This document shows positions 55,372 through 64,000 of a DNA stretch of 64,000 nt, piece by piece; the first letter of the stretch is position 1; each line of letters begins with the position of its first letter. Source of the stretch: Diplolepis rosae (Eukaryota; Arthropoda; Insecta; Hymenoptera; Diplolepididae); the NCBI GenBank assembly GCA_030998225.1, contig JAPYXD010000680.1, forward strand, positions 13,578,001 through 13,642,000, in the 5' to 3' direction. Made by a program: the position numbers and the translations under genes. A model generated the notes under the pieces. That model was not told the DNA's origin and did no database searches. It was given only the letters and a program-made list of their open reading frames with translations.

Positions 55372-57210
55372 AACTTAAAGTTACTCGAGAAAAATCTATG
55401 TAAAACAGCTTGTTGTAATTGTGGAAGCATCAAAATCTTCATCACAACTGTAACAACCGACTGGTATCATTTTGCCACTGGCAAATGTGTCTAGGTTTTT
55501 TCCAGATTATAATCTAATTCTTCTATAACTTTCTTACTGGCACACGTGATCCTGCACACAAAGAATAAATTATTGATGGTAAAGTAGGTATAATGCAAAA
55601 GAAGTTAATTATTGCAATAAACGCGAAGCGTAGTACGCGGTATGATAAATCCAGGTGACAGGTTATTTCATGACAAAAAATTGTTTAAAACTTTATAATA
55701 ATATGAACATAAAATTTATTCAACTAGATTGCTTCACTCATAAACAAATACATTATTGATTAACATATTATCTACAAAGCTACATTTACAACTATTAAAA
55801 ATTTAATTTTTATGTTCGATCACATACAACTTCAAAGCAAATTTGTGCCGCGTAATATTGTTTTTTGTCCAAGATGTACGATAAACGCGACTTCCGAGAA
55901 TGTAAAGCGGGTGTAAAGTGTGACATGGCCGCTCGACGACGGTGACACATGCGCACTTTAATAGTGGGCCAGAATCACACATTCGTGCCCGTATTAGCGT
56001 GCGGGAATGGGCTTACTGACCACTTAGGAAGCATGCATCCGTTACTATTATCGAGGATGTGCGCCACTTTCAACTTTTTAAAAATTTTATTCGTAGCTCA
56101 CTTCAAGTTTCACCTTTCGTAATAAAATATGGTATTTTGAAAGCTAAAAACAGGTAATAATTTTCATATGTGCGTACTTCCAAACTGATATACTTGTTTA
56201 TTGTGTTGTTTAGCGTGCACTTAGACAAAAAACATCGTGTGTGTCAAGTGCGCCATTGGTTAATCCCCATTCGCGTGATTCCCACACTCGCTTCGCTACT
56301 TTGGCAAACTTCACGCTCGTGCGGGACTAACCAACTTGTCGCCCTTGGCGCAAAATATACTATTTATTATAATTTAAAATTAAAAACATGCAATGGGAAA
56401 TAATTTTTTTTTTACATTTCTTTCTTGTATTTCAAAAACTGTCCTTCCGATTTCTAATAAAACTCGGTAAATAAGGTTTTTTAGATAAGAAAATTCAAAT
56501 CTGACATCAAAATTCTTTTTGCAATACCTTCTTTGTAATATAGTCCGCGATATTAGATACACCATTTTTGAATTCGGAAATTCCAAACCTAAATTCTAAT
56601 TTCAAATCATCAAAAATCTTATAAAAATGAGTTTTACCTAGATCGAAAGGCTTATAAAGTTTTTATCTGACATATTGAGATTGTAACTTCAAATTTTAAA
56701 CATTCAAAATTATGAGGGTGGATTTTTATTCATTGAACCTCAAAAACCTGAAGGAACTTTATTTTGTATTATTTCAAATGAAACTTTTTGAGAGAAAAAA
56801 GTGTTTTGATCAACATAATTTGCATAAAATTATTGCATTATATAACTCAAAAGAAAATCTTTGTACAATTTCCAAATTTCAGTTCTTTATTTGAGAATAT
56901 TCTATAGCCAAAGAAATGGCTCCTTGTTGATATAACAAAGAAAAATTTAGTTGAAAAATACTGGTTCGTACTACTAAGATATCTGGTTCCCACAGCTAGG
57001 ATCGTAGCTGAAGAAACGTGATACGTCGTTGGGTTGCCAAGAATTCCCATTCCTGAATACAGCAACCAGAGCCCATCGTTAAAACTGTCTTTACACAGAG
57101 GGACTCGTTGCGCCCACCGGGACTACGTTCTCAGCAACTTAAAAAATGTGGTTAGTGCAATCACGGGGCGGACTCTGAATTAACACCTGCGTTATCGAAG
57201 CTATTGGGTA
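55372..57210. other. Upstream region of the P450 pseudogene
   Basis: 55372-55560 is partly similar to 62075-62260 upstream of the intact P450, so some 5' flank was co-duplicated. The rest is AT-rich with nothing recognised. Confidence 0.45.
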
Positions 57211-58586
57211 TTGGGTATTCAGTAAAAAAAAGTTTCAAGTTTTGTTGTTTAGTTATTGTTTTGCATTGATTTGAAATGGAGATTCCAGACGGTAATTTTC
57301 GTCACATTTTACTTTATTACTTCCGAAAAGTTAAAAACGCAGTGCAAGCTAGGAAAAAGTTGTATGATGTTTATAGTGAAAAATCATTAACAGAACGCCA
57401 GTGCCAGAATTGGTTTGCTCGTTTTCGTTCCGGAGATTTTCACCTCAAAGACGCACCACGCTCTGGACGCCCAATTGAAGTTGACAACAACAAAATAAAA
57501 GCAATGATAGAAAATAACCGGCGTTGTACGACACGAGAGATCGCAGAGAAGCTTAAAATATCACAAACATGCGTTGGAAGAAATTTAAAACAACTTGGTT
57601 ACGTTAAGGTAGTACTGTCGGTACGTAGCTAATCAAATGAGTACTTTTTCTCATTTGCTTCACGTAGTATCTAAATTTGTCAACGTCGCATAAGAAAGCG
57701 ACTATACGTGTGTATAGCAGATGACTTTTTACGATACGTGAATGGCGCGCGCTTTCACTTATTCTGCGACGTTGCCACATCTATTTAAACGCCGTCGGTT
57801 ACTGGGGAAAAATTATATTTTTGCTTACTTAATTGGATTTTGCTACGCTTACACGTATCCAATTGAGATGTTTTAACTTGTAAAATGATGCTTATATTAT
57901 CAATCAATGCACCAGTCATTTTTATTGAAATCTGAACGATAGTTATGGCAGGATTTGTAAATGAACTCGGTTTCCCATAAGGTTAGCTGTTAATCGTCTC
58001 AAAATGCAATTACTAATTAGTCCCCTCCAGTATACCCTAGGTCCTCAAAATTTAACTGAGTCATTTCTGGCTTAATGTTCACCAATGATTTCAATTTTAT
58101 CAATATCTGAACGGTATTTCCATTTACGACAGTACTACCTTAATAAGCTCGATATTTGGGTTCCTCACAAATTGAACGAAATTCAACTGGAAACTCGTAA
58201 AGACGTCATCTTCCATCAAGATAACGCCAGATCACATACATCTTTGTTCACTAGCAAAAAATTATTGGAGTTAGGATGGGAAGTGATGCCTCATCCATCA
58301 TATAGTCCTGACCTTGCACCATCCGATTATCATTTATTCCGTTCACTTAAAAACCATTTAAATGGAAAAACATTCGATTCAAATGAGGCTGTCAGAAATG
58401 AGTCGATTCAGTTTTTTGCCTCTAAGAACCAAATTTTCTACGAAAGAGGAATTATGAAGCTGACTGAAAGATGGCAAAAGGTCATCGAACAAAATGGTCA
58501 ATACATAATTAATTAATCTTTGTTATTTGTATTAATAAACTTGCTTTGAAAATCATGAAAAAAACGAAAGGACTTTGTTGCCAACC
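57211..58586 (+). mobile_element. Mellifera-type mariner, internally deleted and split by a TTAA MITE
   Basis: N-terminal transposase 57276-57606 (FRKVKNAVQARKKLYDVYSE, HTH, TREIAEKLKISQTCVGRNLK) and C-terminal part from 58140 (LDIWVPHKLNE, FHQDNARSHTS, YSPDLAPSDYHLF, FYERGIMKL). About 120 residues including the first catalytic Asp are missing between NEIQL and ETRKD. The right TIR ends ..GTTGCCAACC before TA at 58587; the left TIR is degenerate. Confidence 0.85.
57608..58139. mobile_element. 532-bp TTAA-flanked MITE inside the mariner
   Basis: TIR GGTAGTACTGTCG at left and CGACAGTACTACC at right, flanked by TTAA (57604-57607, 58140-58143). The TTAA target is typical of piggyBac, although the GGTAG end is not. 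The host frame is the same phase on both sides. Confidence 0.8.
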
Positions 58587-58589
58587 TAG

Positions 58590-59664
58590 TAGAAGCGCTT
58601 TCAGAGCTTGCGCTATAACAAAACTTGTAGAAGTTATGTCAAGCGCAACGAGAAATGATATTCTATAGGCTTCAGCATTAAGTTCCGAATTACAACTTCA
58701 AACAAATTGAAATGGGATTTATTTAACCTCGAAAGATAGTAGCGCTCGGACATTCATTTGCGTTACGCTATGCTCTACTATCCGATAAATCTACCGCTAT
58801 CTTCATCGTGATTTTGCCGATTTCGATGTAAAATTCACAATACAACAAAATAAATTTGTTTGAATATCTTATATATTTCCTGCAATATAATTTTGGAACG
58901 TCATTATTTCAAATTTATCGCTAAATCAGCCAACTTGAAATTCACGCAAGTCAAAAGTGCATCAGGTAGTAAAATAAAAAGGATAAAAATTGTTACCTGG
59001 TAGATGCAGTAATAGAAAGAAAATTTTTAAAAATTTTATCTTATGAAAAAGAAGTCTTGGTAAATATTGGATCGAATACTTTTTTCACAAATAAGTATTG
59101 GAAAAGCAATCCTTTTTTCGCGAAAATAGAAGTGGGTTCAACACTCAACAATACTTCTTTTTCATAAGTGTTGATGAATATTTTATTCATGAATAAATTT
59201 GATTAATAATAACAAACTATATTGCGTTTCAATGAATGTTTGATTTAAAATTAAATGATAGCAATTTTGATTTCTCTTGAGCGTTCAAGAAGTTGAAAAT
59301 GTTGAAAATCTACAATATTATTATTTTTTTTTTCTATTATTTTATAGATAGATTCCAATATGCAGAGAGATTAATATTATTGTCTGTACACGTAGCTTTA
59401 GAAATAAATTCATTAAATAAAATCTTGCCCTAATTCTACATTTCAATGCGTTATTTCAAATTCACCGCTAATTTACGCGATAATCTCTCATGTTAACAAC
59501 AATCCTACGCAATTAACAATCGTACTAATCTAAAAATTTTAATTTGCATTACTTTTGAATACCCAGTAAATGCCGATAGCATATAAATCTGTAAGATCTG
59601 AAGGTATCGCCAAGTGCTATGTCACATAATGTAGGTGCTGACTCAGAGTCCGTACTCTGGTTGT
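58590..59664. other. AT-rich spacer between mariner and foldback
   Basis: No feature seen. Confidence 0.5.
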
Positions 59665-60273
59665 ACTAAGTCAAGTTTTCCCAACTGGTTCACTAAAAAA
59701 CGAGTTTTCGATTTTTATATAGATTTTGGCTTATTTTTAAAGATTAAGAAGTACACAATACCACATTCCACAGCGTTTAATGAAATATGTATTTTTCAAC
59801 AAGTTATAAATAAACAAATTTTAATTCAAGGTTTTGTTATAACGGCAATATCTCGGTAAGCAATTAAGATACATGGATGATTTTTCAATTGTATATAGAA
59901 AAATTATTCATGAACACAATTATATTGTTTGTTTGTGATTCAAGCAAAGATTTTTTTTCATCAATCGAAAGATAGATGAATTCCGCATCGAACTTGAATC
60001 ACAAACAAACATTATAGTCGTGTTCATCAATCATTTTTCTATATACAGTTAAAAAATCATCCGCGTATCTTAATTGGTTACCGAGATATTGCCGTTGTAA
60101 CAAAACCTCGCATTAAAATTTGTTTATTTATAAATTGTTGAAAAATACATATTTCATTAAACGCTGTTGGGTATGGTATTGTGTAATTATTAAACTTTAA
60201 AAATAAGCCAAAATATATATAAAAATCGAAAACTCGTTTTTAGGTGACCCAGTTGGGAAAACTTGACTCACTG
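59665..60273. mobile_element. ~610-bp foldback element between the two P450s
   Basis: Arms of about 300 bp are inverted copies: AGTCAAGTTTTCCCAACTGG at left and CCAGTTGGGAAAACTTGACT at right, with matching GTTTAATGAAATATGTATTT inside. ORFs within are arm artefacts. Confidence 0.75.
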
Positions 60274-60517
60274 ACCAGATTTACCAGATCATACTACGAG
60301 ATAACTTCACGTTATCACGGCCCTGAAAATATTGTTAAAGACAATTTCAACTATGAAAGCTATGAAAATGGCAATTTAAGATTTCGTACATTTGTTTTTC
60401 TTACAAAATAATCAGCGAAACTTTGTATAGTTTGCATTCTTCAAAAATCTAAATATTTCTGCATTATTATTTTCTTACGAAATATGCAAAAAAAAAGTAA
60501 TTCTATTCACCTTCCGA

Positions 60518-62074
60518 CTAGCCTTTATCTTCAGGAGAATAATTTTGGAAATAACTATTGCTTCTTTTTTCCACGATAAGCCAATAGCCATTATCAGCAG
60601 CCAGGCCAAAGGTTTTCGTACTAATTTTTAATGGTATAGTTGTTTTTGAACAAATTTTAAGATTACACCTAGCCATTAAATGAAAGAACATTACTTTTGT
60701 TTGCAGAACTGCAAACCTATTCCCAATACATTGTCTCGGTCCAATACCAAAAGACAAGTAGGTTGTTGATTTAATATCAGCATTACCGCCACTTAAAAAT
60801 CGATCAGGATTAAATTTCTCTGGTTCTTCGAAGTAAACAGGATCACGTTGTATTGCGTAGGCGGGAATCCACACTGCCATTCCAGGTTTCACAACAAATG
60901 GTTTTGAATTTGGTAGAGTTGGCGGGAGTTCGAAACGTTTGGTGCAGACCCTATCCAACATTATCGCTATTGGATATTTTCTCATAGTTTCATTGAAAAC
61001 TGCATCCAAATATTCTATTCCATTAATTACGTCATATGAAGGTTCCCCTTTTGTTTCATTCATAACCAAATCTATTTCTTCTTGTAACCTGATTTGAACT
61101 TCAGGATTTACAGCGATTTCATAAGCAGCAAAAGACATAATAGTTGAGGTCGTATCAAATCCTCCAAAAAAGAAAACGAAGGCCTGAGCTGTCATTTCTT
61201 CTGTAGTGAGTTTTATTTTAGTATTTTTATCCCCTCTTGCTTCCATCATAAGTTGCAACATATCTGGTCGAGATATACCCTTTTCATCCCTCAAGGCGAT
61301 TGTCGATTCAATAATTTTAGTGAAAAAACTGGTACATTGAGGTGGTATTAATCGAATGTTTAAGAGCTTCACAAGCCTGGGAAATTCCCGCACAAGAAAA
61401 AACTTCCACGTTATTTTTTCTAAGTCTGTAGCTTCTTTTCCCATTAAGTAGAATTCGTTTTGTGGATCTTTCATTGAATTGACGTTGATTCCAAATGCAC
61501 AGGTGGCGATTACATCGTTGGCATACCTGGTAAAAATGTCCTTCATTTCTCTCATTTTATTGTTTGATAAATCCTCAATGAGAGATTCAGTGAAGTCGAT
61601 TGCACATTGAGATATTAACTTATACATTGTCTTCATCTTGCTGGAAGTAAAAGCTGGGCTTAGTAAACTTCTGGTATTGTGCCACTTTTCTCCAGTTAAG
61701 AAAAGTAAATTTTGAGAAAAAAGTGACTCGAAGGATTCATCAACAAATGTTTGATGGTCTTGAAAGCTTGCGAAATTCTTCACCCCGATGGATTTAATAA
61801 GTTCGAGGTCACGTATCACAATCACTGGATTCATGAAATCGAAGAACCCAAAGTATTTTGCATTTGGATAAAGGAAGTAAGCATCTCGCATCAAATCACC
61901 AATATTTTTCTGACGGAAAATGGCTGGTGCCACGTTACCAAAGATTGGTAAAGGTGAGACGTGAGGAATTCCATGATTTTCAAAAAATTTAAGCTTTTTC
62001 AAACTAACGAGAAAATAAATGCCGAGCCCACCTGCCAAGATGGCTAAAATATAGGTCAAAATATTTAAAATCAT
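60518..62074 (-). CDS. Cytochrome P450, CYP9-like (CYP3 clan), intact
   Basis: Single uninterrupted ORF of 518 residues, full length for a microsomal insect P450. The N-terminus is a hydrophobic anchor (residues 1-24) followed by basic residues and a Pro-rich hinge (GIPHVSPLP, 35-43). Conserved parts: C-helix WHNTR (131-135), I-helix GGFDTTS (304-310), K-helix ETMR (362-365), FNPDRF (421-426) and heme loop FGIGPRQCIG (442-451) with Cys449 as the heme-thiolate ligand. It should act as an ER-bound monooxygenase taking electrons from P450 reductase; CYP9 members often oxidise xenobiotics or plant compounds, but the substrate here is unknown. The start is the first ATG and gives the expected anchor. 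No intron is present. A broken tandem paralogue lies about 5 kb downstream in the direction of transcription. Confidence 0.92.
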   Translation of the reverse strand: MILNILTYILAILAGGLGIYFLVSLKKLKFFENHGIPHVSPLPIFGNVAPAIFRQKNIGDLMRDAYFLYPNAKYFGFFDFMNPVIVIRDLELIKSIGVKNFASFQDHQTFVDESFESLFSQNLLFLTGEKWHNTRSLLSPAFTSSKMKTMYKLISQCAIDFTESLIEDLSNNKMREMKDIFTRYANDVIATCAFGINVNSMKDPQNEFYLMGKEATDLEKITWKFFLVREFPRLVKLLNIRLIPPQCTSFFTKIIESTIALRDEKGISRPDMLQLMMEARGDKNTKIKLTTEEMTAQAFVFFFGGFDTTSTIMSFAAYEIAVNPEVQIRLQEEIDLVMNETKGEPSYDVINGIEYLDAVFNETMRKYPIAIMLDRVCTKRFELPPTLPNSKPFVVKPGMAVWIPAYAIQRDPVYFEEPEKFNPDRFLSGGNADIKSTTYLSFGIGPRQCIGNRFAVLQTKVMFFHLMARCNLKICSKTTIPLKISTKTFGLAADNGYWLIVEKRSNSYFQNYSPEDKG

Positions 62075-62409
62075 GGCTTAGAATCACGCACAAGAAAACT
62101 TTGATAAATATTTTCTGACGGTTCTTGAAGGATTGAGATCGCAATTACTACTGTCATAACTGGCCGGTTTCTCTTATGCAACTGGCTAGTGTTCAACTGT
62201 TTTATATCATATACTCTATCTCTTGAAAGCCGTTCTGGTCTATTCACGTCATCCTTCACGTGCAGAATGCATTATCGCTAGTCGTGTAGGAAGTTCTGTA
62301 AATGCACATATGTGTGATTGATTCCACTCAACATTTACATTTAGAAAATTTTTTTGCCTGCAAAATTTTGTTCGCGTTCTTTGATCGAAAATATTCGACA
62401 CATAATTTT
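62075..62409 (-). promoter_or_regulatory. 5' flank of the intact P450
   Basis: Likely contains its promoter and 5' UTR. A short ORF here (62071-62259) is not conserved in the paralogue. No specific site can be assigned. Confidence 0.35.
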
Positions 62410-63840
62410 ACATTCTCATCATAAATGAGAAAGTCTTATGTAAAGAATGGCTTTGAAAATTTTCATCAAATCTGTACGTATTTAGACCTCTTGAGTCAGA
62501 AAAAACGGTTTTTACGCACTGTCGTTAGAACTTCTTTAAACAGCGACATCCGACGAAAATTGTAAAAATAAGAGTATTTTTTTGACTTTTGAAAAAATAA
62601 AAAATTGCTATATTATGGTTTTTGATACTTCTCATATTATTCTTAAAACATTTTCCGATTGAGGCCATGGGTCATGCAGGTCATGTGGCCAATTCAGTCA
62701 CTGGCTATCGATTTTTTCTTCTGTATATAAAATTTTAAATCAAAATAAATCGTTTAAAATGTAGGAAATGATAAATAATAACATATGAAAGGAATAGTGG
62801 AAGGCGTACTGTATAAGAATGAATCTTTTTGAAAAAAGTTATCAATAATACCAACTGAGTGTCTTGAGTTCTGCTGCACTGGTCTAACACTGTCGGTAAT
62901 GTACTCTGCAAACTTGCTAAAATTACTTATTTTTAACTACGAATTTTCTTATCATTATGAATATTCAAGACATAACAGACCTGTTTCAGTAATTTTGGAT
63001 CCATTTCCCAAAATTTTAAGACGATATTTAATTCTCCGTGGAAATGTAGTTACGGAACTGTAATTTTCGATAACACTTCAGTTTTATATTTTAAAATGAA
63101 AAAAAATCCAGAATTTTTACTAAAACGAAGTTAACAAACGTTTCTTATTATTTACTAAATTCTGAACAAGATATTTTATAAAAAAAAAGTTATCCTAGAC
63201 GTTTGGATTAACATATTATTTTGTCACGTGACCTGCTTGGCCCATGGCCTTAAATCAAAATTGGAAAAGTTACAGTATGTTAAAACTTGAAAAAAGTCAA
63301 TAACAAAATTTCATTTTCCAACTAAATTATACGAGATACAGAAAAATGTTATCATACAAAATTATTAACTTTAAAAAGATCTGCAAATTTGAATTGAATT
63401 ATTTTTTTATCTAATGTATATATTTTTTTTAATTTAAAAAAATACTATTGAAAATCGAAAATTCAATTTTTTAACCATAACGAGTAAAATACGAAAAAAA
63501 TGTAAGAAAACAAAATTTTTTGCTTCAATATGGTCTACAAATTTCGTCTGACACAGTTTCTGATCAAATGTATCTTTCGTTTAAATTTCAAAAAATTCCA
63601 GTTTTTGAACAAAATATGTGAGATACGAAAAAAACGCTGAAATGGAAAATTATTTTCCTAAATGAGGTCTAAAAATTTTCAGTAGGACATTTTTTAACAA
63701 GATGTATATATGAAGTTCTGATTTTTAATATTGAAAATTAAGAATTTCATTTTTTAACCAAATTATGTAATATACGGAATAAGCGTTGAAATGCAAAATC
63801 GTTTACTCATAAATAAATTTTACTATTAATCAATTAATTT
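62410..63840 (+). repeat. Third copy of the array family, with a nested element
   Basis: It starts TTACATTCTCATCATAAATG, like 51025. Boxes near 63330, 63483, 63618 and 63770 match the four units. It is interrupted at 62663-63249 by a TTAA-type element. Confidence 0.65.
62663..63249. mobile_element. 587-bp TIR element at a TTAA-like site
   Basis: TIR GGCCATGGGTCATGCAGGTC at left and GACCTGCTTGGCCCATGGCC at right. Flanks TTGA (62659-62662) and TTAA (63250-63253); the uninterrupted family member at about 51400 reads GATTTAATC. Non-autonomous. Confidence 0.65.
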
Positions 63841-64000
63841 TTGCTCATCGTGAACTTTAGTCTTTTTTTCTCAGCTGTCGAATGAGGTTTATTAAAAATC
63901 GATTAAATTCTTTCTTAAAAAATGGGGAAATTTCATTAACAAGTAGATTTTTCCTTTAATTTAAAACTAATCTTCTCTATTTTTTCGATCTATAAATGTT

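Noticed and set aside
61751..61951. ORF on the + strand within the P450
   Set aside because: Antisense shadow of the coding sequence.
62071..62259. 62-codon ORF upstream of the intact P450
   Set aside because: Reads through the 5' flank, is not conserved upstream of the paralogue, and lacks any domain.

Overview
This is AT-rich eukaryotic DNA with spliced genes (GT..AG introns of 87-119 bases), mariner-type transposons, a BEL/Pao LTR retrotransposon, an R1-type LINE remnant and two CYP9-like cytochrome P450 genes. Together these indicate an insect nuclear genome. A hymenopteran, perhaps a parasitoid wasp, is my guess from the P450s, mariner types and a fast-evolving secreted gene; the window alone does not prove it.

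Host genes. (1) A secreted serine-protease-homologue (SPH) gene can be assembled on the + strand from seven exons (33765-47665). All splice phases agree and the coding length is 1,299 nt (432 residues). Trypsin-fold landmarks are recognisable, but the catalytic His and Ser are lost. A broken paralogue of its last four exons lies at 3337-6745, and a second 58-nt signal-peptide exon at 18849-18906. (2) Fragments of an HSDL2-like short-chain dehydrogenase pseudogene lie downstream of both SPH copies (10960-12036 and 49990-50095, - strand), so a block was duplicated about 40-43 kb apart. (3) Two tandem CYP9-like P450s lie on the - strand: an intact intronless 518-residue gene (60518-62074) and a copy with two frameshifts (53802-55371).

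Mobile DNA makes up most of the rest. 0.3-8 kb: truncated mariner, a TA-flanked element, a 1.86-kb palindrome, small foldbacks and a Harbinger-like MITE, all around SPH copy 1. 8.4-10.6 kb: a tRNA-like foldback and a GC-rich 1.7-kb solo LTR with a hAT MITE inside. 14.9-18.3 kb: a moderately GC-rich stretch without long ORFs plus an R1-type LINE tail. 20.3-33.6 kb: two copies of a hAT-ended repeat; one holds a 1.35-kb TIR element, the other a BEL/Pao element whose 3' LTR is cut by a foldback element. 34-43 kb: AT-rich SPH introns with mariner relics and another tRNA-like foldback. 42.5-44.9 kb: a mariner split by a 1,076-bp TIR element. 48-52.3 kb: a 1.8-kb TIR element, the second HSDL2 relic and a four-unit repeat array. 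57-60.3 kb: a mariner split by a TTAA-flanked MITE and a foldback between the P450s. 62.4-64 kb: another array copy with an inserted TTAA-type element.

The duplicated block provides empty sites for several insertions, so many element ends are set by comparison rather than guessed. The most interesting signal is the SPH gene: its exons diverge more between the two copies than neighbouring non-coding sequence does, as expected for a secreted protein under diversifying selection.
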